The translations under genes and the position numbers were made by a program. A stretch of 64,000 bases of DNA. Source: Fimbriimonadaceae bacterium (GTDB taxonomy: Bacteria; Armatimonadota; Fimbriimonadia; Fimbriimonadales; Fimbriimonadaceae). Each line of letters begins with the position of its first letter. Position 1 is the first letter of the stretch. The stretch spans positions 41,574 to 105,573 of the forward strand of contig JAIBBE010000208.1 in assembly GCA_019694835.1 (NCBI GenBank). Reading direction: 5' to 3'. A model generated the notes under the pieces. The model had not been told where the DNA came from. It searched no databases and saw nothing but the letters and a program-made list of their open reading frames with translations. Below, piece by piece: positions 32,420 through 41,621 of the stretch.

Positions 32420-33658
32420 TTATCGGCGGGCTTGACGGATCGCCGAAGGAGAAACCGAAAAGCGCTTCTGGAATGCGCGGCTGAAATGTGCAGCGCTCGC
32501 AAATCCGACCGAACGGGCAATCTCGCTGACGGGCAGATCTTGGCCGAGCAGCATTTGGCGGGCCTTCTCCAGACGTAGGGACACGAGGTACTTGTGGAAC
32601 GGCTGGCCGGTCGCTTGCTTGAAGAGGAAGCGAAAATGGGAGGTCGACAAGCCTAGCTGATCCGCGATGGTGACGTCTTGAATGTCCTTTCCGAAGTGCC
32701 GATCCACCCAATGCAGAGCTCGGTCGATGAGGGCGTCACCGGTGGCACTGGGTTTGGCGAGAACGGGGGCCACGATCTCTTCGAGCAAGTGACGGGTAGT
32801 TTCCGCGATGCGCGCCGTGGAGTCAAGCCGATCGAGGGTCCGAGCGGCCCGGAGTTGGAAGTGATGCATCTCGCGGGGGGCCCCCATTTCAAGCAGCGCT
32901 GCCGAGACGACGGCCATGAAGGTCAATGCCATCGACCGCGCTTCGTCCAGGTCGGTCGTGGCGATGATGCCGTCTTCAAGTTGTCGAATGGCGCGGTTGA
33001 ACTTGACCCGGTCGGCGATCCGGACAACTGCTCCGACCTCAGCCAACGGCACCCCTCCGCTGGAACCCTTGAAGGGGCAGACTGGCGCAGCCTCGAACTC
33101 GAAGAAGATGTCAAAGATGAGGAAACTGGCGGCAGAGCCGGTGTCCCGGAAGCGGAAGGTATCGGCTTCTGTCGGCTCAACGTCGAGCGTCAAGAGGTCG
33201 ACCCGTCGGAGTCCGTTACCCGTCGACACCGATCCGAGGGTTTCGACGCTCGTGCCGTCTCCGTTGAGACGATATCGCGGCTCGAGGTCACTGGCTTCGC
33301 AGTAATGTCGCGAACGAACGAGGTCATGACGGAAGACTGGGCGATCATCTTTGACGAGCTGTACCTGTGCCCCCACTGAGCCCGGGTTCTCCATAGTGTC
33401 CTCCGGAATGTGAGCGAAGATTCCGACCAAATGAATACGGATCAGTCGGCCGGTAACGGCCGGAATTGGAACATCGAGGACGAACGGAAGCGAGCGTAGT
33501 GGGTGATTGTGCAACCCGCCATTGCTTTGCCAAGCCGGCTTCTTTGTCAGCGGCAGATCGCGAATTCCGTCGAGCGTGGCCGGTACGGCCAAGGGCTCAC
33601 AAAGTCGAGTGCCGTTCTCTGGGCGCACGAAATGCCCCGCTTCGATGATCGAGCGCAT
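32420..33658 (-). CDS. AraC-family transcriptional regulator with large N-terminal domain
   Basis: The 412-aa protein has the C-terminal AraC DNA-binding domain at about 315-410: VTIADQLGLSTSHFRFLFKQA, RLEKARQMLLGQ and VSEIARSVGFASAAHFSRAFQK, ending SPSAIRQARR. The first ~210 residues form a beta-rich domain (PAVTGRLIRIHLVGIFAHIPE, RYRLNGDGTSVETLGS) that may be a carbohydrate-type sensor or structural module. The middle part is helical. It ends 31 bp from the deaminase start, so readthrough into the wec cluster is possible. Confidence 0.88.
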   Translation of the reverse strand: MRSIIEAGHFVRPENGTRLCEPLAVPATLDGIRDLPLTKKPAWQSNGGLHNHPLRSLPFVLDVPIPAVTGRLIRIHLVGIFAHIPEDTMENPGSVGAQVQLVKDDRPVFRHDLVRSRHYCEASDLEPRYRLNGDGTSVETLGSVSTGNGLRRVDLLTLDVEPTEADTFRFRDTGSAASFLIFDIFFEFEAAPVCPFKGSSGGVPLAEVGAVVRIADRVKFNRAIRQLEDGIIATTDLDEARSMALTFMAVVSAALLEMGAPREMHHFQLRAARTLDRLDSTARIAETTRHLLEEIVAPVLAKPSATGDALIDRALHWVDRHFGKDIQDVTIADQLGLSTSHFRFLFKQATGQPFHKYLVSLRLEKARQMLLGQDLPVSEIARSVGFASAAHFSRAFQKRFSVSPSAIRQARR

Positions 33659-33689
33659 CTTATCTAGATATACGACGCTTTCGGGTCCT

Positions 33690-34457
33690 TCAGTCCGTCG
33701 GCGGAGGGAATTCGCCAGAAGGACTGCGCTCGAACCATTCGTTCTTCATCTGGGTCTTCTTCACGGTGCGTACGTTGCCGTCCGAGAACACGATCACCGC
33801 GAATCCACGGTGCTCAACGAATTTGCCCGGAATGTTGATCCGCTTTTGGATGTGGTGCCTGAAGTCGACGTTGGAGTTGTTTCGCCAGAATTTGGGCGGA
33901 TCAATGAACGCGAAGTCGTAGGTTCGGCCATCGCCACCCCACCAGGGAGCGTGGTAATAGGCGCTCGTCCCGAACACGATGGTCCGCGACGGTGAGGCAA
34001 TCTCGCTTCCGTGGGCTGGATTTTTGCAGTCGGGGAAATCGGTGTAGTCGAGGGTCATGTTGGTGTCGCCGCCCAGATAGCCCCAGTTGTAGCCGAATCC
34101 GCTCATATCGCCGAGATAGGGCTGAGCCTGGTGAGAGGGATCCGTTAGTTTGCCCTTCATGTAGGGCTTGAGGATGCCGCGATCGGGGTCGAATGTGCCA
34201 TCCGGCTTCTGTCCTGAGCACCACATCTGCCACATGCCGTCACCATCGCGGTAAACCCCTAGCGGGTAGGTGTCGTCGGAATCACCCATATACATGCTGG
34301 CCGCCATCATGATCTGTCCGATGGAACGGCTGGCAATGGACTTATGGGCCGCCGCCTTGACCTCGCGAATGACTGGGAAGAACATCGCCGCCAGGATGGC
34401 GATGATACCAATCACCGTGAGCAGTTCAACCAGTGTAAATCCTTTACGTTTTGCCAT
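33690..34457 (-). CDS. Prepilin-type N-terminal cleavage/methylation domain protein
   Basis: Start MAKRKGFTLVELLTV at ATG 34457; GTG 34466 three codons upstream is an alternative. The helix IGIIAILAAMFFPV is followed by REVKAAAHKSIAS, where paralogues have FAQAK-AAKK. The rest (FGYNWGYLG, SPSRTIVFG, GFAVIVFSDGNVRTVKK) shows the same plan as the other members, ending with an SDGNV motif in place of DGHV. It is more diverged than the copies at 15.3 and 60.6 kb. Confidence 0.82.
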   Translation of the reverse strand: MAKRKGFTLVELLTVIGIIAILAAMFFPVIREVKAAAHKSIASRSIGQIMMAASMYMGDSDDTYPLGVYRDGDGMWQMWCSGQKPDGTFDPDRGILKPYMKGKLTDPSHQAQPYLGDMSGFGYNWGYLGGDTNMTLDYTDFPDCKNPAHGSEIASPSRTIVFGTSAYYHAPWWGGDGRTYDFAFIDPPKFWRNNSNVDFRHHIQKRINIPGKFVEHRGFAVIVFSDGNVRTVKKTQMKNEWFERSPSGEFPPPTD

Positions 34458-34502
34458 GCTCCTCACTGATCATGACTGATCGATGTGGTCAATAGGTTTG
34501 CT

Positions 34503-34928
34503 CTATGCTGCATTTTCTTCCATATTGGAGATCATTCCTGAGCTGACCACCGTGTAGAGGGTCGCCCACGCGTCAGCGTCTTCCGGCGTGTATTGCTGAC
34601 CCAGGAATTCAGGAAGAGTCGCGAGCAGTGCTTCACCGACGGCTTGGAAATCGCTTGGCTTGATGCCGTACTCTCGGTGCGTCTGTCCAAGTTTCCTGAA
34701 TGTCGGCTCGCACTCGTCGAGTCGATCCACCATGCCGACAGTTGCCTCCCAGAACTGGACGAATCGCACCAGTTGCGCCGTCATATCCTCCGGGAACAGG
34801 TTGCGGTATTCGGGGTGCGCGCTGAACAGGTGGTCGTAGAAACGTCGGCTGAACTCCGTAATCTTGGGTCGGACCAGGTCGTAGCCTGCCCGAATTCGTT
34901 CCCGCTGCCAAAACGTGAGCGCTGACAT
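34503..34928 (-). CDS. Bacterial globin (single-domain haemoglobin)
   Basis: Haem protein of the flavohaemoglobin/Vitreoscilla globin type without the reductase domain. It has EFSRRFYDHLFSAHPEYRNLF (B/CD region; the Tyr at B10 is plausible), VGMVDRLDE, and the proximal-histidine segment LGQTHREYGIKPSDFQAVGEALLATLPEFLG, given in family terms. It could handle oxygen or nitric oxide. ATG 34928 (MSALTFWQRERI) is chosen over TTG 34970. The gene is flanked by a prepilin gene and a divergent hypothetical. Confidence 0.9.
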   Translation of the reverse strand: MSALTFWQRERIRAGYDLVRPKITEFSRRFYDHLFSAHPEYRNLFPEDMTAQLVRFVQFWEATVGMVDRLDECEPTFRKLGQTHREYGIKPSDFQAVGEALLATLPEFLGQQYTPEDADAWATLYTVVSSGMISNMEENAA

Positions 34929-35021
34929 CCTGGAGTAATTGTCGGTGCCCAGATCGCCAGTTTGTAGCAAATTTGGGACCTATTCGTGCGCACCGAGGCT
35001 GGCTAGGTTCATACTTGCAGT

Positions 35022-35477
35022 ATGAAGACGGTTCTCATCATCGTAGGCATCGTTTGCGTCCTGTGCTGCGGCGGTGCTATCGGACTGTTTTTCGTCACCA
35101 AGGGTGCCGTCGATAATGTCATGAAGGAAGCTCGGGCTTTTGGAGACGACTCGGTTACCTCGATCACCAAGACGTGGGATATGAACGCCCTCAAGGAACG
35201 CTCCGCCCCCGAGCTGCTCTCCCAGCAGCCGAAAGAACTTGAAAATGTGATCGCTTTCGGCAAGGAGAAATTGGGGCCGATGCAGTCTTTCACGGGTAAC
35301 GTCGATTTGCAGATCGAGGCGAAATCGAACTCCTCTCAGGGGAGCTACGCGACTATCCCCTACAAGGCGACCATCACGTGCGAGAAAGGCAAGGCCACCG
35401 TGGATCTCGAACTGATCAAGCGCAACGACAAGGATGGCTGGAAGATTCTGAGCATCAACGTCGTGCCAACCCAGTAG
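35022..35477 (+). CDS. Hypothetical membrane-anchored protein
   Basis: The 151 residues begin with a signal anchor containing a Cys pair (VLIIVGIVCVLCCGGAIGLFFV). A soluble domain with GNVDLQIEAKSNSSQGSY, TIPYKATITCEKGKATVDLELIK and GWKILSINVVP follows. The end looks like a small NTF2/DUF4019-like cone. This is a resemblance in pattern only. It is 2 bp upstream of the SRPBCC gene and probably co-translated. Confidence 0.65.
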   Translation: MKTVLIIVGIVCVLCCGGAIGLFFVTKGAVDNVMKEARAFGDDSVTSITKTWDMNALKERSAPELLSQQPKELENVIAFGKEKLGPMQSFTGNVDLQIEAKSNSSQGSYATIPYKATITCEKGKATVDLELIKRNDKDGWKILSINVVPTQ

Positions 35478-35479
35478 GT

Positions 35480-36112
35480 ATGTCAAGCAACGAGTACCGC
35501 TTTTTCACCCTCTGGACTGTCGAGGGTGGGATTGAAGAAGCCGCCGAGGTCCTCGAAGACGTCGAAGGCCTGACCGCGTGGTGGCCCGCTGTCTATCTGA
35601 GTCTCCTGGTTGAAAACCCGGGAGGAAAGGGCGGCATCGGCAAGCGGGTCAAGCTCCTGACGCGAGGTTGGCTGCCCTACCTCTTACGGTGGACGCTGGT
35701 CGTTCACGAGTCCGATTCGCCGCATCGATTTGTGATCGATGCCGAAGGCGACTTCGTCGGTCGGGGCGTCTGGAATCTCAAGCAGGTCGGTCCGAAAGTT
35801 GAAGTCACCTACGACTGGCAGATTCGAGCTGACAAGCCACTTTTGAAACTCCTTGGATTCGCCTTGCGCCCGATCTTCGAGGCGAACCATCGCTGGGCGA
35901 TGTCGACGGGTGAGAAGAGCCTGCAACTCGAGATGGTACGTCGTCGTGCACTGCGCGAGGGTCGTCTGGTGCGCAGTAAGCGTCCGCCGGGGCCGGCCCT
36001 CTATTCCGGTCCGCTCCTGATTGGGCTTGGGGTTGTGGCCTTGCTCGGTGTGGTGGCGGCGCGGCGTCGAAAGTCGATGGCTCCGGCGGAAGTTGACGAA
36101 CTGGACGGATAG
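35480..36112 (+). CDS. SRPBCC (START-like) domain protein with C-terminal membrane helix
   Basis: Start MSSNEYRFFTLW at ATG 35480; the frame is open upstream inside the previous gene but has no support. Residues 5-150 show a polyketide-cyclase/START-like pattern: EEAAEVLEDVEGLTAWWPAVYL, GIGKRVKLLTRGWLPYLLRWTL and FVGRGVWNLKQVGPKVEVTYDWQI, shown in parts. A TM helix (SGPLLIGLGVVALLGVVAA) near 180-200 anchors it. It is a ligand-binding fold with unknown ligand. Its stop lies in a 9-bp repeat run. Confidence 0.72.
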   Translation: MSSNEYRFFTLWTVEGGIEEAAEVLEDVEGLTAWWPAVYLSLLVENPGGKGGIGKRVKLLTRGWLPYLLRWTLVVHESDSPHRFVIDAEGDFVGRGVWNLKQVGPKVEVTYDWQIRADKPLLKLLGFALRPIFEANHRWAMSTGEKSLQLEMVRRRALREGRLVRSKRPPGPALYSGPLLIGLGVVALLGVVAARRRKSMAPAEVDELDG

Positions 36113-36242
36113 GACTTATTGGACCTCTCGTCCTATTCCCCCAGCGTGACCCACATCACACCTTTCCCTCGCTGAGCGTCACGGCAGGCAGCTAAGAACC
36201 GCCCTATCCTTTCCTCATCGCAATCGCGAACTTGGAGGAAAG

Positions 36243-37808
36243 ATGAAACTGCATTTCCGAAATCTGGTTGTTCTCGCTTTAGTCGCTTCGCTCGCCGGTT
36301 CTGCTGCTGGCCAGAAGAAGAAGGATGCCGCTCCGACGATGGTGAAGTCGTCGACGCCGGTCGTCGTGCTGCCTTTTGCGTCAAGCGGCGAGGTTCAACT
36401 GTATGAGATAGACCCAATTCGCCTTGGCAACGGCTTGGGCCTGATGATGGAGTTGGAACTGGGGGACCGAGGCGTTACCCTTGTAGATCGTTCATATATG
36501 TCTTCGCGCCTCAAAGAGCAAGGATTTGCAGACATGGGCATCGTGGATCCAAGTTCAGTCGCAAAAGCGGGCAAGGAACTGGGTGCACGGTGGCAGATCG
36601 CCGTGGAGGTCATCTCCTTTGGTGAGAACGTCAATAACGTGGGTGGTTTCGGCTTCTTGCCCGAAATCCCTGGTGGTGGCCAGATTGGTGTTCGGACTTC
36701 CAAGGCGAAGGTCGAAATCGTCGTCAAACTGATGGACATTGAGACGTCCCAAATCCTGGCAATGGCCAAGGGTAAGGGCGAGGAATCCAAGAGCGATGTC
36801 AGCTTCGGAGCCGTCAGTTGGTGGCGATGGGCGGCCCGCGTGAGCTTCAGCAGCGACGAGTGGCTGTCAAGCCGACTCGGCCGAGCCTCCCAGAAGGCAA
36901 TTGCCGATGCCGCCGAGAAGCTCGCCCAGAAGTGGCCGGAGAAGGAGCTGGTGCCCAAGCGGACGAGCGACGGCGTGTCGTACAACGAGCTTTTCGCCAA
37001 GAAACCCGAAGCCCCCGTCTCGTACGATTCGCTCAAGGCGTTCACCTACGTGGTCGTCGTGCCGGAGACCATTCTGGCGCGCCCCCGAATTCCGGACCCT
37101 GCCGCCGAGACTGAGATCATCAAGGCGATGATCAACGCCGGACTCAAGGTGAAAGATGATCTGCAGACGAAGGCCCTGCGCGACGACTCGGCCGTGACGG
37201 CGATGCTACACGGGCAAGTGGATGACGCCAAGCTGCATGAGCTTCGCACACGCTTCGGGGCCGACGTTCTGATCATTGGCGAAGCGGTCGCCAGTGCCAA
37301 CAACCAGCAGATCCAGGGTCAGCCGTACACGATGTCCCGAGCTCGTGTCGAGGTCCGCGCCATCAGCATGGACACGGGTGACATCATCGGCATCGAGGAC
37401 GCCACCAAGCCCGGCCGCGATCTCTCGGACGAGCTGAGCGGCAAAGCTGCCCTCAAGGAAGCCGGACTCGAAGTCGCCCCAAAGCTATTGGCGATGATGG
37501 CGAGTAAGATGAAGTCCGATACCGGTTCGTTTGCCGAGCCGACCGTGAACATCGAACTCGAAGTCGGCGGCTGGGCAAGCCGCTCCGATGCCCAGGAGTT
37601 CCTCGAGGCTCTCAAGGACCTGTCAGGGGTCAAGAGTGCGGCCAAGCGCGAGTTCACCGGCGGGACGCTGTTCGCCGACGTCACGGTCCGAAAGTCCGCC
37701 GCCGAAGACTTCGCCGCGTGGCTGGAGTCGAACAGCAAGCTGAAGAAGTTCGGCGTGAAGATCGACACCGACAGCAAGGGCAAAATCAAGGGGCGAGCAG
37801 GTTCCTGA
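36243..37808 (+). CDS. CsgG/LpoB-like secreted protein
   Basis: Signal peptide (LVVLALVASLAGSAAGQ) after a strong ribosome site GGAGGAAAG. Residues about 38-240 resemble the CsgG/LpoB fold: VVVLPFASSGEVQLYEID, GLGLMMELELGDRGVTLVDRS, AKAGKELGARWQIAVEVIS and KVEIVVKLMDIETSQILAMAKGKG, described in pieces. The same pattern recurs in the C-terminal half (FGADVLIIGEAVAS, RARVEVRAISMDTGDIIG), suggesting an internal duplication. There is no lipobox. A periplasmic assembly or sensor role is likely; the precise partner is unknown. Confidence 0.7.
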   Translation: MKLHFRNLVVLALVASLAGSAAGQKKKDAAPTMVKSSTPVVVLPFASSGEVQLYEIDPIRLGNGLGLMMELELGDRGVTLVDRSYMSSRLKEQGFADMGIVDPSSVAKAGKELGARWQIAVEVISFGENVNNVGGFGFLPEIPGGGQIGVRTSKAKVEIVVKLMDIETSQILAMAKGKGEESKSDVSFGAVSWWRWAARVSFSSDEWLSSRLGRASQKAIADAAEKLAQKWPEKELVPKRTSDGVSYNELFAKKPEAPVSYDSLKAFTYVVVVPETILARPRIPDPAAETEIIKAMINAGLKVKDDLQTKALRDDSAVTAMLHGQVDDAKLHELRTRFGADVLIIGEAVASANNQQIQGQPYTMSRARVEVRAISMDTGDIIGIEDATKPGRDLSDELSGKAALKEAGLEVAPKLLAMMASKMKSDTGSFAEPTVNIELEVGGWASRSDAQEFLEALKDLSGVKSAAKREFTGGTLFADVTVRKSAAEDFAAWLESNSKLKKFGVKIDTDSKGKIKGRAGS

Positions 37809-37829
37809 CGCGCCTAGCCAACTACCAAT

Positions 37830-37861
37830 GGGTGGCCGGGGTGATGAATTGTGCACCCCGG
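37830..37861. repeat. Short palindromic element, copy 2 (inverted relative to 3.24 kb)
   Basis: CCGGGGTG (37836-37843) and CACCCCGG (37854-37861) form a perfect 8-bp stem around ATGAATTGTG. Including GGGTGG on the left, it is the reverse complement of 3236-3268, with one base fewer in the loop. It lies between two convergent genes. Confidence 0.7.
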
Positions 37862-37880
37862 AGCCCATGCTGGCCACCAC

Positions 37881-38534
37881 TTACTTCTTTGGGATCACGA
37901 AGAGCTTGTCGTCCAGCGGCTTGTTGACCTCGAGCCTCAACACTTGCGCGTCCATGAACGGCTCTTTCTCGCCAATCATCGTGGAGATGGTCCGCCAGAT
38001 GTAGAAGGTTTCGGGATCGATGAAGTACCGAACGTCCACCCGTTGCATCTCGGCGTGCTCTTCGAGGACGAGCCAGCTCTTGCCGTTCCAGTCTTCTTTG
38101 ACGACCTTCAACTTGCTCGACTTCATGTTGCCGCCCTCGGCGGTCGAAAGCTGGCGCTTCCAGTCGAAGAAGCAAAGCGTCTCCAAGTTGGCAAAAAGGC
38201 TCTTTCCGAGGTTGTCTACCGAGTATTCGAGGCCCCGTTTCGCTTGACCCTCGATGACGATCGCAACCTCCTTGCCGTCGCAAATGAGGGTCGCCTCGCC
38301 GCTCGGGAGGCCGACGAACGAAACCCGCATCTTGTTTGGATTGGCAAATTCCCCGTTGAGGGTGACGACGATCTTCTCGCCCCTCTCGTTGATGCTCGAC
38401 TTGGTCTGGAAGGACGCGGTCTTGGTTTCCCGATAGACCTGCCGCATCTTGCCGAGGAGTTCCTCGGTGTCCATGTCCTGGATAGGAGCGAACGACGCGG
38501 ACGCAAGCGCAACCGCGAGGGCGAGTGGAGTCAT
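37881..38534 (-). CDS. LolA-like periplasmic carrier protein
   Basis: The 217 residues start with a short signal peptide (PLALAVALASASFAPIQ). The LolA/LppX-like single-sheet pattern follows: LGKMRQVYRETKTASFQTKSS, GEFANPNKMRVSFVGLPSGEATLICDGKEVAIVI (shown in parts), LETLCFFDWKRQL, and WLVLEEHAEMQRVDVRYFIDPETFYIWRTI. This matches the outer-membrane lipoprotein-sorting superfamily. Whether it carries lipoproteins or lipids is not decidable. It converges on the CsgG-like gene and is upstream of nothing obvious. Confidence 0.72.
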   Translation of the reverse strand: MTPLALAVALASASFAPIQDMDTEELLGKMRQVYRETKTASFQTKSSINERGEKIVVTLNGEFANPNKMRVSFVGLPSGEATLICDGKEVAIVIEGQAKRGLEYSVDNLGKSLFANLETLCFFDWKRQLSTAEGGNMKSSKLKVVKEDWNGKSWLVLEEHAEMQRVDVRYFIDPETFYIWRTISTMIGEKEPFMDAQVLRLEVNKPLDDKLFVIPKK

Positions 38535-38585
38535 GCCTTAACTATGACGCAAACCGGGTTCCCGGTTCCCTCATTGCGTGCGATT

Positions 38586-39317
38586 TCAGGACGCGATGCC
38601 GGTCGCTGACGGAATTTCCGCAGGCTGGCTCTGCATCTTGTAGCCATAACCTCGCAAAGTTAGCAGGTAACGAGGATTGAGCGGGTCCTTCTCAATCTTC
38701 TTGCGGATGCGGTAGATGTAGACCTCGAGGCTGTTGCTGTTGAAGTCGATGTCATAGCCCCAGATGCTCTCGAACAAGGAATCGCGCGCGACCGCGATGT
38801 CAGCGTTCTTGGAAAGGTAGTAGAGGAGTTCGTACTCGCGGTTCGTCAACCCCGCGGGCACTCCCTCGACCAAGACGTCGCGGCGAGAGGGGTCGATGAC
38901 GAGGTCGCCAATGCGGACCGATTCGTCGGCCGGTGCGCGCTCCTCGGAATACTCCTGAGAACGTCGGAGCTGGGCGCGGACCCGAGCGAGCAATTCGGTG
39001 GCGTCGAAAGGTTTGGTCAAATAGTCGTCCGCACCCACCTCGAGCCCGATAACCTTATCCATAGACTCGGACCGCGCCGTGAGCATGATGATCGGGAACT
39101 TCCACTTCGAGCGCATGCGGCGGCAGACCGAGATGCCATCGATTCCGGGCAGGCCCACGTCGAGCACCACGAGGTCGAACTTGAACTGGGCGGCCAGCGA
39201 CAGGCCTTCTTCTCCTGTTCCTGCTGCTTCCACATCGAAGCCTTGCTTCAGAAACAGCTTGCGGAGGCTCTCCAGGAGAAACCGATCATCATCGACGAGT
39301 AGGATCTTTGCGCTCAT
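38586..39317 (-). CDS. OmpR-family response regulator
   Basis: Receiver domain 1-118: ILLVDDDRFLLESL acidic pair, Asp53 in DLVVLDVGLPG, IIMLTARSESMDKVIG and GADDYLTKPFDATELLAR. The C-terminal winged helix is at 140-235: IDPSRRDVLVEGVPAGLTNREYELLYYL, ending LRGYGYKMQ, shown in parts. It starts 3 bp after the histidine kinase on the same strand and is its probable partner. Targets are unknown. Confidence 0.95.
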   Translation of the reverse strand: MSAKILLVDDDRFLLESLRKLFLKQGFDVEAAGTGEEGLSLAAQFKFDLVVLDVGLPGIDGISVCRRMRSKWKFPIIMLTARSESMDKVIGLEVGADDYLTKPFDATELLARVRAQLRRSQEYSEERAPADESVRIGDLVIDPSRRDVLVEGVPAGLTNREYELLYYLSKNADIAVARDSLFESIWGYDIDFNSNSLEVYIYRIRKKIEKDPLNPRYLLTLRGYGYKMQSQPAEIPSATGIAS

Positions 39318-39320
39318 AGC

Positions 39321-41498
39321 TTAGTTCTTCGTGCTTGGAATGGGAATGAAAATGCGAAACGTCGTGCCGTGACCGACCTTGCTCTCAACGTCGATGCGCC
39401 AGCCATGCTCTTCCACGATCCGGCGGACGCTGAACAAGCCCAACCCAAACCCTTCTGCTCTAGTCGTATAGAACGGCTCGAAAAGTTTGGCCAAGTGTTC
39501 CTTTGCGATCCCCTTGCCGCTGTCTTCGAATTCAACGACGGTGAACCCGTTTGCCTTGGAGAGGCGGATGGAGACATGGCCGCCCTTCGCATCCATCGCT
39601 TGAACCGCGTTCATGATCAGGTTGACGAAGAGGTGCTCGACTTGGTGCACGTCCGCCACGACGAAGGCGGAATCCTCTTTGAGTTCAGTGGTCACGTCGA
39701 CGCCGGCAATGTGGGTCTGGGCGTGGGTCAGGTCGACGACTTTCTCGATCAGTTCGCACAGGTCGCACTCTTCGTGTGAGGTCTTGCGCGGGCGCGCGTA
39801 AGACAGCAGTCGGTGGGCGAGGACATTGAAGCGGTCAATCTGGACCTTGACCGCTTGGCGAGTCTCCTCGAGGTCGCTGCCACTCGTGGCAAGGTCGAGG
39901 GAGAGCGAACTGAGAATATTCCGAATATCGTGGGCTATGCTCGCTGACAATGTGCCCGCTACCGAGAGCTTCTCGCTCTGAATCAGGCGCTGCTGAGTAT
40001 TGCGTAGCTCTTCATGCGCTTGGAGCAGGCGACGCTGCAGAATGTGACCCGAAATCAAGAGCGTAACCTGGTCGACGATGGCCTCGACATGCATCCGATG
40101 TCGCGCATCGGCGAAGGGAGGAACGGAGTGGCTCCCAAGAACCATGAGCGCAATCGGTTGACCGTGAATGATCAGGGGCGCTGCACCGACGTAGGTGCAT
40201 CCCAATTCGGTGCCCATGGTGCCGCTGGGCTGACGTTCGAACTCCATGGTTGTCCCTGCATCGAAGGCAGCATTCTGTAGAATGCTTTGCAGCGCAGGCT
40301 CTTCGTTAAGCCAGAGACTCAATCGGCGAGGTAGGGCATCTTGGCTCGTGATGGCGTAACCAACCAGCTCATCGTCTTCGACGAGGAGCAAGGCGGCTGC
40401 GCTATACCCAAGAAGGCCCCTAAGCAGCTTCACCTGGCCCTCTAGGATCTCATCGGTGTTGGGGCTGGAAGCAAGCATCTGGAAACCGGAATTCATCGCA
40501 CGAAGAACGTCGTGCGTCGTCTGCAGATCGATGCGCTGCTGATCGACGATAGCTCTTTGCTCTGCAACGCGATCTGCGACAAGTCGCTCGCGTTCGAGCT
40601 CAGCACCAATGCGCATCGCGATGAGCGACATGAAGCGCGTATCGTCTTCGTCGACCGGCGTATCAGACCTGCCATCCAGGAAACAGATCGTCCCTATCGG
40701 GCGGCTCTTATCGTCGAAGATCGGAGCGCCAAGGTAGCGCGTGAGACCGAGCTTTACCGGTACGATGTTCTTAAAAGCAGCGTGCTCGCGACCGTCTTGG
40801 ATAAAGAGCGGCTTCGCAGCTTTCATGGCAACGCGACAGTACGAATCCTTGACGGTATTGCCTTTGATATGCTTGTACTCGTCGGGCATCCCAGCCACAT
40901 ACCGGAAGTCCATTCGGGCCCCATTCTTGATCGACAGAATCGCGATCGAACCGCCGTAGAAGTGCGAGATCTCGTTGACAAGGAACTTCATCACCTCGGC
41001 CGGGTCGTGATGCTGGAAGGTGCTCATTTGGTGGAGCGCTTCCTGGATCCGTGTCCGCTTGTGTTCCTTGGTCACATCGCGGAAGGTCCAAATCCGGCCG
41101 ATGATCTCGCCGTGAAGGTCGAGCACCGGGCAGGTTCGGCGGCTGATCACCTTGGCCGGGGTCGTCAGCAGTTCGATTTGATCTTCATAAACCCGCATCG
41201 GCTCCTGGTAGATTTCCATAAGCTGATGCCGCCACTCTTCCGGATTGCGTATCTTCGGGTAGACCATCGAGCGGACTTGCTCGGGCTCCATCGACACTAC
41301 CGCACTCGGGTCGAGCTCGAAGATCTCGCCGAACTTGGCGTTGCACGCAAGAGTCGTATGATCGAGGTCGGTGAGCATGACGCCCTCGTCGCTCGCATGA
41401 AGCATGGAGCGCAAGATGGCGTCAGTCTCCCCAGGCAGCATGGCGCGACGGGCTACGTTTGCACCATCGAGCATCTGTCGGGTCACCGTTTCTCTCAT
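39321..41498 (-). CDS. Hybrid-sensor-free cytoplasmic histidine kinase (PAS-GAF-GAF-HisKA-HATPase)
   Basis: The 725-aa sensor kinase has no TM helix. PAS is at about 28-145 (DEGVMLTDLDHTTLACNAKFG). The first GAF is at 155-305 (GSIAILSIKNGARMDFRYVAG, LGAPIFDDKSRPIGTICFLDG, shown in parts). A second GAF is at 340-490, followed by a coiled-coil linker. The phospho-acceptor is His523 in SASIAHDIRNILSSL. The catalytic domain at 605-720 has NLIMNAVQAMD (N box), FEDSGKGIAKEHL (G1) and GFGLGLFSVRRIVEEHG (G2). It precedes the OmpR-type regulator. The two GAF domains suggest a small-molecule or redox/light cue. Confidence 0.93.
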   Translation of the reverse strand: MRETVTRQMLDGANVARRAMLPGETDAILRSMLHASDEGVMLTDLDHTTLACNAKFGEIFELDPSAVVSMEPEQVRSMVYPKIRNPEEWRHQLMEIYQEPMRVYEDQIELLTTPAKVISRRTCPVLDLHGEIIGRIWTFRDVTKEHKRTRIQEALHQMSTFQHHDPAEVMKFLVNEISHFYGGSIAILSIKNGARMDFRYVAGMPDEYKHIKGNTVKDSYCRVAMKAAKPLFIQDGREHAAFKNIVPVKLGLTRYLGAPIFDDKSRPIGTICFLDGRSDTPVDEDDTRFMSLIAMRIGAELERERLVADRVAEQRAIVDQQRIDLQTTHDVLRAMNSGFQMLASSPNTDEILEGQVKLLRGLLGYSAAALLLVEDDELVGYAITSQDALPRRLSLWLNEEPALQSILQNAAFDAGTTMEFERQPSGTMGTELGCTYVGAAPLIIHGQPIALMVLGSHSVPPFADARHRMHVEAIVDQVTLLISGHILQRRLLQAHEELRNTQQRLIQSEKLSVAGTLSASIAHDIRNILSSLSLDLATSGSDLEETRQAVKVQIDRFNVLAHRLLSYARPRKTSHEECDLCELIEKVVDLTHAQTHIAGVDVTTELKEDSAFVVADVHQVEHLFVNLIMNAVQAMDAKGGHVSIRLSKANGFTVVEFEDSGKGIAKEHLAKLFEPFYTTRAEGFGLGLFSVRRIVEEHGWRIDVESKVGHGTTFRIFIPIPSTKN

Positions 41499-41556
41499 CG
41501 GTCTATCATTCTCCCGTCCGTTCCTTAATGATGCCTATCACCAATATGAACAGGAG

Positions 41557-41619
41557 ATGAATATGCCCACTTCACTGCACTATTCAGGAGTTGTTCATCC
41601 TGCCGAGGTCGAGGACTAG
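41557..41619 (+). CDS. Possible 20-aa upstream peptide before lepB
   Basis: ATG 41557 and ATG 41563 follow CAGGAG and open a short frame (MNMPTSLHYSGVV then HPAEVED) that stops 2 bp before the TTG start of lepB in another frame. The good ribosome site here, compared with none for lepB's TTG, suggests lepB could be translated by coupling to this peptide. Chance is a real alternative for 20 codons. Confidence 0.3.
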   Translation: MNMPTSLHYSGVVHPAEVED

Positions 41620-41621
41620 CC